From Sphingorhabdus lutea (lineage in GTDB: Bacteria; Pseudomonadota; Alphaproteobacteria; Sphingomonadales; Sphingomonadaceae): a stretch of 64,000 nucleotides of DNA. The position numbers and the translations under genes were made by a program. The stretch covers positions 300,001-364,000 of the forward strand of contig NZ_CP018154.1 in assembly GCF_001889025.1 (NCBI RefSeq). Direction: 5' to 3'. Positions 46,113 through 55,048 of this stretch are shown piece after piece. The notes under the pieces were generated by a model. The model was given only the letters and a program-made list of their open reading frames with translations, was not told where the DNA came from and made no database searches. Positions within the stretch are counted from its first letter, which is position 1, and each line of letters opens with the position of its first letter.

Positions 46113-47369
46113 ATGCATTTAAAAGATTTAAAGGCAAAAACGCCTGCTGAACTCGTCTCCATGGCCGAAGAATGGGATGTAGAGGGTGCATCCACCCTGC
46201 GTAAACAAGATTTGATGTTCGCAATTTTAAAAGAAATGGCCGATGATGGCGAACAGATTATGGGTCTTGGCACGATTGAGGTGCTGCCCGATAGTTTTGG
46301 TTTCCTTCGTTCGCCAGAGGCTAATTATCTTGCCGGACCAGATGATATTTATGTCTCGCCCAATATGGTGCGCCAATATGGTTTGCGCACGGGCGATACA
46401 GTTGAGGGTGAAATTCGTGCACCGCGCGATGGGGAGCGTTATTTTGCCTTAACAAAATTATTAAAGGTTAATTTTGAAGATCCAGAGGCGGTTCGCCACC
46501 GTGTGAATTTTGATAATTTAACCCCGCTTTATCCAGATAGTAAGCTCATCATGGATAATTTGGACCCCACGGTAAAGGATAAATCCGCCCGTGTGATTGA
46601 CATTATTTCTCCACAGGGCAAGGGCCAACGCGCATTGATTGTGGCACCGCCACGGACAGGTAAAACCGTTTTATTACAAAATATTGCAAAGGCGATTACC
46701 GATAATCATCCCGAAGTTTTCTTAATCGTGTTGTTGATTGACGAACGGCCCGAAGAGGTGACCGACATGCAGCGCAGCGTAAATGGGGAGGTGGTATCAT
46801 CCACATTTGATGAACCCGCCACCCGCCATGTTCAGGTCGCCGAAATGGTGATTGAAAAGGCAAAGCGTCTTGTCGAACATAAACATGATGTAGTTATCCT
46901 ATTAGATAGCATTACACGTCTTGGCCGTGCATATAATACTGTTGTCCCATCATCGGGCAAGGTTTTGACCGGCGGTGTGGATGCCAATGCTCTGCAACGT
47001 CCAAAACGTTTCTTTGGTGCGGCGCGTAATATTGAAGAAGGCGGTTCGCTTTCCATTATTGCAACGGCGTTAATCGATACCGGCAGCCGGATGGATGAGG
47101 TTATTTTTGAAGAATTTAAGGGCACTGGCAATAGTGAAATTGTTCTGGACCGCAAGGTTGCCGATAAACGTATTTTCCCTGCATTGGATGTGGGTAAATC
47201 CGGCACACGTAAGGAAGAATTGCTGGTTGAACAGGGCAAATTGAGCAAAATGTGGGTATTGCGCCGCATATTGATGCAAATGGGCACAGTGGATGCCATG
47301 GAATTCCTGCTTGATAAAATGAAGGATTCTAAATCAAATGAAGATTTCTTCGACAGCATGAACCAATAA
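46113..47369 (+). CDS. rho: Transcription termination factor Rho
   Basis: A 418-residue hexameric RNA helicase. Residues ~1-45 are the Rho N-terminal helices ([18 protein letters not shown]), residues ~50-120 are the cold-shock-like RNA-binding domain ([20 protein letters not shown]), and the rest is the ATPase: [18 protein letters not shown] (Walker A, ~176), [15 protein letters not shown] (Walker B, ~265) and the Q/R loops. Rho ends transcripts lacking intrinsic terminators. Rho is located near oriC in many alphaproteobacteria, next to hemJ. Confidence 0.98.
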   Translation: MHLKDLKAKTPAELVSMAEEWDVEGASTLRKQDLMFAILKEMADDGEQIMGLGTIEVLPDSFGFLRSPEANYLAGPDDIYVSPNMVRQYGLRTGDTVEGEIRAPRDGERYFALTKLLKVNFEDPEAVRHRVNFDNLTPLYPDSKLIMDNLDPTVKDKSARVIDIISPQGKGQRALIVAPPRTGKTVLLQNIAKAITDNHPEVFLIVLLIDERPEEVTDMQRSVNGEVVSSTFDEPATRHVQVAEMVIEKAKRLVEHKHDVVILLDSITRLGRAYNTVVPSSGKVLTGGVDANALQRPKRFFGAARNIEEGGSLSIIATALIDTGSRMDEVIFEEFKGTGNSEIVLDRKVADKRIFPALDVGKSGTRKEELLVEQGKLSKMWVLRRILMQMGTVDAMEFLLDKMKDSKSNEDFFDSMNQ

Positions 47370-47397
47370 TTTTTAATTAGATAATAGAGAGAATATC

Positions 47398-48126
47398 ATG
47401 GATATTTTACTTACTCTTTCCGATGCAGCAACGGCGACTGGTGGGCTTGGCTCACCTGCGGAAATTTGGGCCGCCATTGTTCATGACTTTTCCAATATTG
47501 GCACTGCCTCAGCTTTCACGGCATTTTTAACCGTTTTGGCGATTGATTTGGTGCTTGCCGGTGATAATGCCATTGTTGTTGGCGCACTAGCGGCGGGCTT
47601 ACCCGCGGATCAACGTCGTAAAGTTATTATTATTGGTGTTGTGGCTGCATTGGTATTGCGGATATTTTTTGCGTTAATTGTTACCCAATTATTGCAAATT
47701 ATTGGTTTAATATTGGTTGGCGGCTTGTTGTTATTATGGGTGGCATGGAAAATGTGGCGCGAGCTGCGCGTTGTGGAACATTCGGCGGGTTCTCCAGAAA
47801 TTGATGGCGATGAAAATAGTGGCCTGAAACCTGCAAAAAGCTTTGTTGCTGCTGCTTGGGCTGTTGCAGTTGCCGATGTGTCGATGAGCCTTGATAATGT
47901 ATTGGCGGTTGCCGGTGCAGCAAAGGATCATCCAGGTATCTTAATTGTTGGCTTAATCTTTGCTGTTGCCATGATGGGCGTGGCGGCAAATGTCATCGCC
48001 AAATATATCGAACGGTATAAATGGATTGCCTATATCGGTCTTGCCGTGATTTTATATGTGGCGGTAAAGATGATTTATGATGGTTGGGTCGATCCAAATG
48101 TCGGTGTCGGCACATTATTTACATAA
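47398..48126 (+). CDS. TerC-family integral membrane protein (YjbE-type)
   Basis: A 242-residue membrane protein with about seven helices. The TerC signature appears twice: DLVLAGDNAIVVGALAAGLP (~residues 50-70) and VSMSLDNVLAVAGAAKDHP (~160-180), with the Asp-Asn pairs that bind metal. Families of this type export manganese or contribute to tellurite resistance; the YjbE subgroup lacks the large C-terminal part. No Mn riboswitch (yybP-ykoY) was recognised upstream; the gap to rho is just 28 bases. A terminator follows. Confidence 0.9.
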   Translation: MDILLTLSDAATATGGLGSPAEIWAAIVHDFSNIGTASAFTAFLTVLAIDLVLAGDNAIVVGALAAGLPADQRRKVIIIGVVAALVLRIFFALIVTQLLQIIGLILVGGLLLLWVAWKMWRELRVVEHSAGSPEIDGDENSGLKPAKSFVAAAWAVAVADVSMSLDNVLAVAGAAKDHPGILIVGLIFAVAMMGVAANVIAKYIERYKWIAYIGLAVILYVAVKMIYDGWVDPNVGVGTLFT

Positions 48127-48135
48127 ATTTGAAAA

Positions 48136-48168
48136 AGGGCCGGTAAGTGATTATCGGCCTTATTTTTT
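48136..48168 (+). terminator. Terminator after the TerC-family gene
   Basis: GGCCG (48138-48142) pairs with CGGCC (48155-48159), extended by a G-U and an A-T, followed by TATTTTTT. It closes the rho-terC unit ten bases after the stop. Confidence 0.7.
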
Positions 48169-48271
48169 GACTAATTTCACTCTATCTTTTCGGCAATAGA
48201 CTTTGTTTATCGTTCGTGCGAAACATATATTGTCATTATTATTTTAAGATGTGGCAGAAAGGAATAATATT

Positions 48272-48532
48272 ATGAAAATTAATATTGAAATTGATTGCAC
48301 GCCCGAAGAAGCGCGCACTTTTTTGGGACTGCCAGATGTTACCAAGGTGCATGAGGCATATGTTGATAATATATCAAAGGCGATGAAAGGTGCGACAAAT
48401 TTGGACCAATTGGAAGCTTTAGTAAAACAAGTTGCACCCGTTGGCCAAATGGGCATGAAATTATTCCAACAATTTGCCGAAAATGGGGCGGCCGCCGCCT
48501 TTGGTAAAAAAGACGATAAATCAAAAAAATAA
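48272..48532 (+). CDS. DUF6489 family protein
   Basis: An 86-residue, helical, soluble protein: MKINIEIDCTPEEARTFLGL, then an amphipathic stretch and a Lys-rich end (KKDDKSKK). It matches DUF6489, a small family common in alphaproteobacteria, function unknown. ATG 48272 is chosen because AAGGA lies eight to nine bases upstream; the frame extends 21 bases earlier without support. Its stop is four bases before mnmE, so the two are co-transcribed. Confidence 0.8.
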   Translation: MKINIEIDCTPEEARTFLGLPDVTKVHEAYVDNISKAMKGATNLDQLEALVKQVAPVGQMGMKLFQQFAENGAAAAFGKKDDKSKK

Positions 48533-48536
48533 ATAT

Positions 48537-49829
48537 ATGCACGAAGATACAATTTTTGCACTGTCCAGCGGGTCTCTTCCCGCAGCGTTGGCCATTGTTC
48601 GGATTAGCGGCCCATCGGCGTTAAAGGCGGTTCAAACATTGGCGGGCCGTGTTCCGCCACCCCGCCGTGCATCATTATGTAATATATATAATCCTGTGGA
48701 TGAAGGATTATTGGATCAGGCAATCATTATTATTTTCAATGGGCCTGACACTGCCACGGGTGAGGATTTGGCTGAATTGCATCTTCATGGGGGAAAGGCA
48801 GTTGTCCGCGCGGTTGAGGCAGTTTTGTCTGACATTGACGGGTTGCGCCATGCAGAGGCAGGGGAGTTTACCCGCCGCGCATTTATGAACGGGCGGATGG
48901 ATTTAAACGAGGCTGATGGGTTGGCTGATTTATTATCTGCTGAAACCGAATATCAACGCCGCGCTGCCATAAATATGGCTATGGGTCATTTTGGGCAACA
49001 AATTTATAATTGGCAGGAAGAGATATTAAAATTATCTGCTCTGGTCGAGGCGGAGTTAGATTTTAGCGATGAAGATGATGTCGATGATAATAATATCATC
49101 CAGATGCAACAAATGTTGGAAAAATTATCTAGTTCAATTGAAAAAATCGCCAATCAGCCAACAACCAACAAATTACAAGAAGGCATAAATGTTGTTTTGG
49201 CCGGTCCGCCCAATATTGGTAAATCAACATTGCTTAATGCATTGGTTGGACGTGATGCAGCCATTGTATCGGATATTGCAGGAACGACCCGTGATGTTAT
49301 TGATGTGGCCGTTGCCATTGATGGCGTTGCATTTCGTTTTTTGGATACGGCGGGCCTGCGGGAGCTTAGCGACGATCCAATTGAAAAAATAGGTATTGAT
49401 CGCGCGCGGGCTGCATTTGAATTGGCCGATATCATCTTATGGCTGGGCGAGGAGGGTGAAGGGCCAGTCCATCCACAATTGGTGGAGATCGATGCAAAGG
49501 CCGATTTAAGTGATATTCAACGAAAGTCAGAAATAGCCATTCAGGTGTCGGCAAAAACACATATTGGGATTGATATTTTGCGTCAGAAATTATTGTCACT
49601 ATCAACAATATTGCTGCCGCCATTGGATGGATATGCCCTTAATCAACGTCAAAAGACTTTATTGGATCAGGCAAATTTATATCTGGCCGATGCAATTTTA
49701 TCGCATGACTGGATTATTATTGGTGAAAATCTGCGTTTGGTGAGAGGATGTTTTGATAAGCTTACCGGACAAAGCCATGTTGAGGATATGCTTGATACTT
49801 TATTTGGGCGTTTTTGCATTGGTAAATAA
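48537..49829 (+). CDS. mnmE: tRNA uridine-5-carboxymethylaminomethyl modification GTPase MnmE
   Basis: A 430-residue GTPase that works with MnmG to modify U34 of certain tRNAs. The N-terminal tetrahydrofolate-binding domain starts EDTIFALSSGSLPAALAIVRISG; the G domain has GPPNIGKSTLLNALVG (G1, ~residue 225) and DIAGTTRD (G2), and DTAGLRE (G3). The protein ends in the obligatory C-x-G-K (CIGK). It is shorter than E. coli MnmE (454). ATG 48537 is in line with the family start. mnmG follows after a parS-containing gap. Confidence 0.97.
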   Translation: MHEDTIFALSSGSLPAALAIVRISGPSALKAVQTLAGRVPPPRRASLCNIYNPVDEGLLDQAIIIIFNGPDTATGEDLAELHLHGGKAVVRAVEAVLSDIDGLRHAEAGEFTRRAFMNGRMDLNEADGLADLLSAETEYQRRAAINMAMGHFGQQIYNWQEEILKLSALVEAELDFSDEDDVDDNNIIQMQQMLEKLSSSIEKIANQPTTNKLQEGINVVLAGPPNIGKSTLLNALVGRDAAIVSDIAGTTRDVIDVAVAIDGVAFRFLDTAGLRELSDDPIEKIGIDRARAAFELADIILWLGEEGEGPVHPQLVEIDAKADLSDIQRKSEIAIQVSAKTHIGIDILRQKLLSLSTILLPPLDGYALNQRQKTLLDQANLYLADAILSHDWIIIGENLRLVRGCFDKLTGQSHVEDMLDTLFGRFCIGK

Positions 49830-49842
49830 ATTCACGCGATGC

Positions 49843-49858
49843 TGTTTCACGTGAAACA
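49843..49858. other. parS centromere site 1 (perfect)
   Basis: TGTTTCACGTGAAACA is an exact copy of the 16-base bacterial parS consensus. It lies between mnmE and mnmG, 5.6 kb to the right of oriC and 3.4 kb before parB. ParB loads here and spreads, and ParA moves the complex. Confidence 0.97.
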
Positions 49859-49921
49859 TAATAGGTAAATTAACTAACTTCTATTTTGACCTATTGCCCA
49901 ACAAAGGGTAAAGCGCAGTCA

Positions 49922-51802
49922 ATGAATAGTGAAAATCCAAATTTTGATATTATTGTCATCGGTGGCGGCCATGCAGGATGTGAGGCGGCAGCAGCGTCGG
50001 CGCGCATGGGATGCCGGACTGCTTTAATCAGTTTTGATAGAAAAATGATTGGTGCAATGTCATGTAATCCGGCCATTGGCGGATTGGGCAAAGGGCATTT
50101 GGTCCGCGAAGTTGATGCATTTGATGGCTTAATCGCAAAGGCTTCTGACGATGCGGCCATCCATTACCGCATGTTAAATGCGTCAAAGGGATCTGCGGTT
50201 CAAGGGCCAAGAATTCAGGCTGACCGAAAATTATTCAGCCAATCTATTCAGCGTCAATTATCTTTATTACCATTATTGGAGATAATAGAGGGCGAGGCAG
50301 CGGCCTTAATCACCAATGAAAGTGGTGATATTGTTCATGGTGTGACCCTTGCAAACGGACAAAACATCCATGCCAAGGCAGTAATTTTGGCAACAGGTAC
50401 ATTTTTGGGCGGTAAATTATTTCGAGGTGAAGAACGTTTAACCGGTGGACGCATTGGGGAAAATAGCGCGTTAAAATTGGCGGATCAAATTCGCGGTCTA
50501 TCGCTGCCCATGGCTCGGTTAAAAACAGGAACGCCGCCGCGCATTGATGGGCGAACAATTAACTGGGCAGAGCTGGAGCAGCAGCAAAGCGACGATGGAA
50601 ACTGGACCATGTCCGTTATCAATAATCATCGAATCTTGCCGCAAATATTCTGCGCGATAACGCGCACCAATGAGCGTACACATGATATTATCCGTTCTGG
50701 ATTGGATCGATCGCCCTTATTTGGTGGTGACATTCAGGGGCAGGGGCCACGATATTGCCCGTCAATTGAGGATAAGATTTTCCGCTTTGGCGGGCGTGAT
50801 GGGCATCAAATATTTCTAGAACCAGAGGGTTTGGACAGCCATTTAATTTACCCAAATGGTATTTCAACTTCATTGCCCGTTGATATTCAAGATGCAATGC
50901 TGCGGTCAATAAAGGGTCTGGAAAATGCGGTGATGGCTGTTCCTGGATATGCGGTGGAATATGATTATATAGATCCGCGTGCACTGAATAGGAATTTGGC
51001 CATAAGGTCGATGACCGGGCTTTATTGTGCTGGACAGATAAATGGTACGACAGGTTATGAGGAGGCGGCTTCGCAGGGCCTTGTTGCGGCCATTGGCGCG
51101 GCACAAATGGTGCGCGGAGAGGCGCCATATGAATTTTCACGTAGCAATAGTTATATTGGCGTGATGATTGATGATTTAACTTTGCAAGGTGTGACCGAGC
51201 CATATCGCATGTTGACGGCCCGTGCGGAATATCGGCTTCGTCTTCGTGCGGACAATAGTTGTCATCGTTTAACGCCAGATGCGATTAAATTATCAATGGT
51301 AAGTGGCGAATTTGAAGCGAGATTTAATGCATATGAGGAACAGCGCGATCATTTATCCCATTTGATGCAAACCAAAATTACCCCCGAACAATTGAGTAAA
51401 ATTGGTTTTGAGGTAAAATCTGGCATGGCGGTGATGACCATATTGGAGTTGTTAAAATTCCCCACATTATCGTTGGAAACATTATTGGCCGCCGCTTCCA
51501 TTGATGGAAATATACCCGATGCTTTGTTAAATGAGTTGGAACAGGATGGGCGCTATGCACCATATTTGGAACGTCAGGAAAAGGAATTAAAGGAAATTGC
51601 CCGCAATGAGCAAATTTCAATTCCAATGGATTTAGACTTTGCCAATATTGCGGGATTATCTCGCGAAATGGTAGAGAAGTTTGAAACTGCACGGCCAAAA
51701 ACATTGGCAGAAGCAGGACGTATTAGAGGGGTAACGCCCGCTGCTTTATCGGCGATTTTGGTTCATGCCAAACGTAGGCAGGGCAAGAAAGCAACAGCAT
51801 AA
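49922..51802 (+). CDS. mnmG: tRNA uridine-5-carboxymethylaminomethyl modification enzyme MnmG
   Basis: A 626-residue FAD protein that pairs with MnmE to make cmnm5U34. The FAD motif is [21 protein letters not shown] (residues ~8-28); the signatures [17 protein letters not shown] with the conserved Cys in MSCNPAIGG (~45), [17 protein letters not shown], and [15 protein letters not shown] plus [12 protein letters not shown] (~350-385) follow. The C-terminal helical domain docks MnmE. ATG 49922 is preferred over the upstream in-frame ATG 49886. Confidence 0.97.
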   Translation: MNSENPNFDIIVIGGGHAGCEAAAASARMGCRTALISFDRKMIGAMSCNPAIGGLGKGHLVREVDAFDGLIAKASDDAAIHYRMLNASKGSAVQGPRIQADRKLFSQSIQRQLSLLPLLEIIEGEAAALITNESGDIVHGVTLANGQNIHAKAVILATGTFLGGKLFRGEERLTGGRIGENSALKLADQIRGLSLPMARLKTGTPPRIDGRTINWAELEQQQSDDGNWTMSVINNHRILPQIFCAITRTNERTHDIIRSGLDRSPLFGGDIQGQGPRYCPSIEDKIFRFGGRDGHQIFLEPEGLDSHLIYPNGISTSLPVDIQDAMLRSIKGLENAVMAVPGYAVEYDYIDPRALNRNLAIRSMTGLYCAGQINGTTGYEEAASQGLVAAIGAAQMVRGEAPYEFSRSNSYIGVMIDDLTLQGVTEPYRMLTARAEYRLRLRADNSCHRLTPDAIKLSMVSGEFEARFNAYEEQRDHLSHLMQTKITPEQLSKIGFEVKSGMAVMTILELLKFPTLSLETLLAAASIDGNIPDALLNELEQDGRYAPYLERQEKELKEIARNEQISIPMDLDFANIAGLSREMVEKFETARPKTLAEAGRIRGVTPAALSAILVHAKRRQGKKATA

Positions 51803-51817
51803 TGGATAGAAATTATA

Positions 51818-52477
51818 ATGGATGAGCATCAAGCCAGGCAGTGGTTGGAAACCGAATGCCGCGTTTCACGTGAAACAATGGAGATGCTTGAGCAATTTTG
51901 CGCCTTCCTTTATGAAGAAATGCAGGGACAAAATTTAATCGCGCCTGCATCCTTTGAACATATATGGACACGCCATATTGTCGATAGCGCCCAGTTGATA
52001 AAATTATTGCCTGCCGATTCGCATCAATGGCAGAATCGCAAATGGTTGGATATGGGTTCTGGTGCCGGATTTCCCGGCTTAATCATCGCCATGTTGACCA
52101 GTTGGCGGGTTACTTTGGTCGAATCGCGGCGTAAGAGAATTGAATATCTGTTGCGCGCGGTGGAAAAATTTGGCTTGCAACAGCGTGTAACCATTGCCGG
52201 TGAGCGTTTGGAAAATGTGCCGACTGCCCCATTTTCGGTCATAAGTGCGCGGGCATTTGCACCATTGCCCAAATTATTAGATATTTCGGAACGCTTTTCG
52301 ACAAATAAAACTTGCTGGTTGCTACCAAAAGGGCAAAATGCCGCAAGGGAATTGGAAGAATCTAGTCTATATTGGGATTTAGATTTTGAGATACGACCAT
52401 CCATCACCGATGCTGATGCGGGTATATTGGTCGGCAGAGTCCATGGTCAAAATAGGAAAATGCGGGGAAAAAGATGA
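51818..52477 (+). CDS. rsmG: 16S rRNA (guanine527-N7)-methyltransferase RsmG
   Basis: A 219-residue SAM methyltransferase (formerly GidB) that makes m7G527. The SAM motif is KWLDMGSGAGFPGLIIAML (~residues 70-90), followed by VTLVESRRKRIEYLLRAVE and VISARAFAPLPKLLD. A near-perfect parS (51862-51877) is embedded in codons 16-20, encoding RVSRET. Its end overlaps parA by 4 bases, a classic rsmG-parA-parB arrangement. Confidence 0.96.
   Translation: MDEHQARQWLETECRVSRETMEMLEQFCAFLYEEMQGQNLIAPASFEHIWTRHIVDSAQLIKLLPADSHQWQNRKWLDMGSGAGFPGLIIAMLTSWRVTLVESRRKRIEYLLRAVEKFGLQQRVTIAGERLENVPTAPFSVISARAFAPLPKLLDISERFSTNKTCWLLPKGQNAARELEESSLYWDLDFEIRPSITDADAGILVGRVHGQNRKMRGKR
51862..51877. other. parS centromere site 2 (inside rsmG)
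   Basis: CGTTTCACGTGAAACA differs from the parS consensus only at the first base. It lies in the rsmG coding sequence, 7.7 kb right of oriC, 0.6 kb before parA. The conserved 14-base core is intact, so ParB binding is likely. Confidence 0.9.
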
Positions 52478-53256
52478 TTATTATATCAATAGCAAATCAA
52501 AAGGGCGGGGTTGGTAAGACAACAACGTCGATAAATTTGGCCACCGCATTGGCTGCGACGGGGCTGTGCACATTATTGATTGATTTGGATCCACAGGGCA
52601 ATGCCTCCACCGGTTTGGGTTTAACCCAGGCGGATCGTGAAAATAACAGCTATAAAATATTATTGGGTGAGGCCAGTGTTGAGGAATCAGTAGTTGATAC
52701 AATGGTGCCAAAATTACAAATTTTACCCGCAACCGTTGATTTGTCCGGCGCGGAAGTGGAATTGGTTGATTTAGAACATCGCACCCACCGATTGCAAATG
52801 GCCTTGAAACAGGCCGATCAGGCAAAATGGGATGTGTGCTTAATTGATTGCCCGCCATCGCTAGGTTTGTTGACCATCAATGCGATGGTTGCGTCGGATA
52901 TGTTGCTTGTTCCTTTGCAATGTGAATTTTTCGCATTGGAAGGATTAAGCCAATTATTGCAGACTGTGGATAGGATTCAGCAAAGATTTAACCCGCAATT
53001 ATCCATTATTGGTGTTGCCCTTACCATGTATGATCGGCGGGCAAAATTAACCGACCAAGTCGCCGATGATGTGCGCGCATGTTTGGGGCAATTGGTATTT
53101 GATACGGTTATTCCGCGAAATGTCCGCTTATCCGAAGCACCAAGCCATGGTGTGCCTGCATTAATTTATGATCATAAATGCACCGGATCGGAGGCATATT
53201 TAAAATTGGCGCGTGAAGTTATTTCGCGTCTGCCCCAAGAGGAGATGGCAGCATGA
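52474..53256 (+). CDS. parA: Chromosome partitioning ATPase ParA
   Basis: A 260-residue deviant Walker ATPase. ANQKGGVGKTTTSINLATAL (~residues 6-26) is the deviant Walker A with the signature Lys; DLDPQGNASTGLG (~40) and LIDCPPSLGLLTINAM (~120) are Walker A' and B. It has no N-terminal helix-turn-helix, so it is the chromosomal, Soj-like type. It forms a nucleoid-bound gradient followed by ParB-parS. It overlaps rsmG and parB by 4 bases each. Confidence 0.97.
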   Translation: MIIISIANQKGGVGKTTTSINLATALAATGLCTLLIDLDPQGNASTGLGLTQADRENNSYKILLGEASVEESVVDTMVPKLQILPATVDLSGAEVELVDLEHRTHRLQMALKQADQAKWDVCLIDCPPSLGLLTINAMVASDMLLVPLQCEFFALEGLSQLLQTVDRIQQRFNPQLSIIGVALTMYDRRAKLTDQVADDVRACLGQLVFDTVIPRNVRLSEAPSHGVPALIYDHKCTGSEAYLKLAREVISRLPQEEMAA

Positions 53257-54191
53257 GCGAGACAAAGCCAATTATAAAGAAAAAAGGTTTGGGTCGTGGT
53301 TTGGATTCATTATTGGGGGAGGCAATTCGCGGCAACAATAATAGCAATAGCCAACAAGATAATAATATAGATAGCGGCGAGGGTGATTCCAGAATTTCCA
53401 TCATATCAGTTGCCGATATTCAACCACATCCTGGACAGCCGCGCCGTCATTTTGCCGAAGGACCATTGAATGAATTGGCGGCCAGCATCGCCAAACATGG
53501 AATTTTACAACCTATAGTGGTTCGCCCACGGGGCAAGGGATATCAAATTATTGCGGGTGAACGCCGCTGGCGCGCGGCGCAACGTGCGCGGTTGCACGAA
53601 GTTCCGGCCATTATTCGCAGCTTTTCAGATAGTGAGGCCCTGGAAATTGCGTTAATTGAAAATATTCAACGTGAGGACTTAAATCCCATTGAAGAGGCAG
53701 AGGCCTATCATCGTTTAATCGAAGAATTTGGACATAGCGCGGCCGAGCTTGGTAAATTGGTTGATAAATCGCGCAGCCATATTGCCAATATGATCCGCTT
53801 GCTTGACCTGCCTAAATCGGTTCGTGATTTGGTGGTTGAGGATAGATTGACGATGGGCCATGCACGTGCGCTTATCAATGCTGAAGATTCGTTGTCCCTC
53901 GCCGTGCAAATAATGAAACAGGGATTATCAGTTCGTCAGACCGAAGCATTGGTGCGTAAGGAGAAACGCGGCGATGATATAAAGGATAATCACGCAGCGG
54001 CCCTATCAAAGGATAAAGGTAAAATTGATTCCGACCTTTTGGCGGTGGAGGATCATCTATCCGATATATTGGGATTGAAGGTTAAAATAGTTAAGGGTGA
54101 TAGCCCGGATCAGGGATCTGTTACATTTCATTACAATTCATTGGACCAACTGGACATGCTATGTATGCGGGTAACAGGTGAGCAAATTTAA
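53253..54191 (+). CDS. parB: Chromosome partitioning protein ParB
   Basis: A 312-residue ParB CTPase clamp. The N-terminus has a ParA-contacting basic segment (KKKGLGRGLDSLLGEA) and then a Gln/Asn-rich linker. The CTP-binding motifs are HPGQPRRHF and IIAGERRWRAAQRA (the GERRW box, ~residues 98-110), then NIQREDLNPIEEAEAYHRL; the helix-turn-helix for parS (KLVDKSRSHIANMIRLL, ~170-185) and the C-terminal dimer domain follow. It is in an operon with parA and ends in a strong terminator. Confidence 0.97.
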   Translation: MSETKPIIKKKGLGRGLDSLLGEAIRGNNNSNSQQDNNIDSGEGDSRISIISVADIQPHPGQPRRHFAEGPLNELAASIAKHGILQPIVVRPRGKGYQIIAGERRWRAAQRARLHEVPAIIRSFSDSEALEIALIENIQREDLNPIEEAEAYHRLIEEFGHSAAELGKLVDKSRSHIANMIRLLDLPKSVRDLVVEDRLTMGHARALINAEDSLSLAVQIMKQGLSVRQTEALVRKEKRGDDIKDNHAAALSKDKGKIDSDLLAVEDHLSDILGLKVKIVKGDSPDQGSVTFHYNSLDQLDMLCMRVTGEQI

Positions 54192-54227
54192 GATAAATAT
54201 AATTTTATCAATAATATAAATTATATG

Positions 54228-54261
54228 GGCTGTGGATAAAGTTAATATCCACAGCCTTTTT
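54228..54261 (+). terminator. parAB terminator with DnaA-box sequence in its stem
   Basis: GGCTGTGGATA (54228-54238) and TATCCACAGCC (54246-54256) pair perfectly over 11 bases around a seven-base loop, followed by five T. The left arm includes TGTGGATAA, an exact DnaA box in minus orientation (54231-54239), and the right arm has ATATCCACA, one mismatch from a DnaA box. Confidence 0.92.
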
Positions 54262-54365
54262 GTTAACCATAGACAGTTGCAAATATTTATGATTCGTTTG
54301 GCATAAGGGCAGCAAGAGATGCTGTGGGGCATTTCCATATGAAGTTTTTTGAAGGGACCAAATAA

Positions 54366-54863
54366 ATGTTGAATAAAATGAAATTCGCTGCAGCTGCAAC
54401 AATCTTGGCAGCATCAATGGGATCAACCTCTGCTTTTGCTGCAACGCAAACCGCAAATGCTCAAGCTGAAATTATTTCTGCAGTTGAATTGTCAACTGTT
54501 GCTGATTTGAACATGGGCGTTGTTGCTGCTGGCGCAGCTGGCGGCACTGTGACATTAAATGCTAGCACTGGTGCTCGCACCTGTTCAGCAGCTTTGACCT
54601 GTGTTGGTACTGCTACTCGCGGTAGCTTCCAAGTTACCAATGCAACAAATGGTTATACCGTAAACTTGTCAGTTTCTGCATCAACCAACTTGACCGGCGC
54701 TGGCGCACCAATGACATTGACATTGACACCATCTGCAACGTCAATCGTATTTAACTCTGCTGCTCTTGAAACAGTATATGTTGGTGGTTCATTGGCAGTT
54801 GGTGCTAACCAAACTGCTGGTGTATATTCCGGTACATATTCAGTAACCGCAAATTATAACTAA
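54366..54863 (+). CDS. DUF4402 secreted protein (predicted pilus-like subunit)
   Basis: A 165-residue exported protein. A signal peptide ends AFA or AFAA (~residue 26). The mature part is a beta-rich DUF4402 domain (AQAEIISAVELSTVADLNMGVV at its start and YSGTYSVTANYN at its end), with two Cys (CSAALTC) that could form a disulfide. The final YSVTANYN resembles a C-terminal strand donor-acceptor pattern of secreted subunits, but this is inference. Its codons favour gct and act more than its neighbours, as seen in highly expressed genes. AAGGG lies ten bases before the ATG. A terminator follows before the chaperone and usher genes. Confidence 0.82.
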   Translation: MLNKMKFAAAATILAASMGSTSAFAATQTANAQAEIISAVELSTVADLNMGVVAAGAAGGTVTLNASTGARTCSAALTCVGTATRGSFQVTNATNGYTVNLSVSASTNLTGAGAPMTLTLTPSATSIVFNSAALETVYVGGSLAVGANQTAGVYSGTYSVTANYN

Positions 54864-54914
54864 TATATTGGGGTGTTATTTGGGCCAAAGGTCCAAAACC
54901 CAATAAAGATTATG

Positions 54915-54956
54915 CTCCCCGCCTGGCATTATTGATGCTGAGTGGGGAGTTTTTTT
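54915..54956 (+). terminator. Terminator/attenuator between the DUF4402 and chaperone genes
   Basis: CTCCCC (54915-54920) pairs with GGGGAG (54944-54949) with further pairing inside the stem (GCAT/ATGC), followed by seven T. It would stop most transcripts after the subunit gene, with read-through giving lower chaperone and usher levels. Confidence 0.8.
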
Positions 54957-55048
54957 GTGCCCATTTGCGTAAATTAGCAAGTTGGTAACCATATTTCGGC
55001 ATAGTATTTCCAATGAATAAATATCAAAATGACAAAAGGATTTCGCCC

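Noticed and set aside
45925..46122. 65-codon frame in the rho leader
   Set aside because: It overlaps the rho start, has no ribosome site and an odd composition rich in Phe, His and Cys; not a convincing leader peptide.
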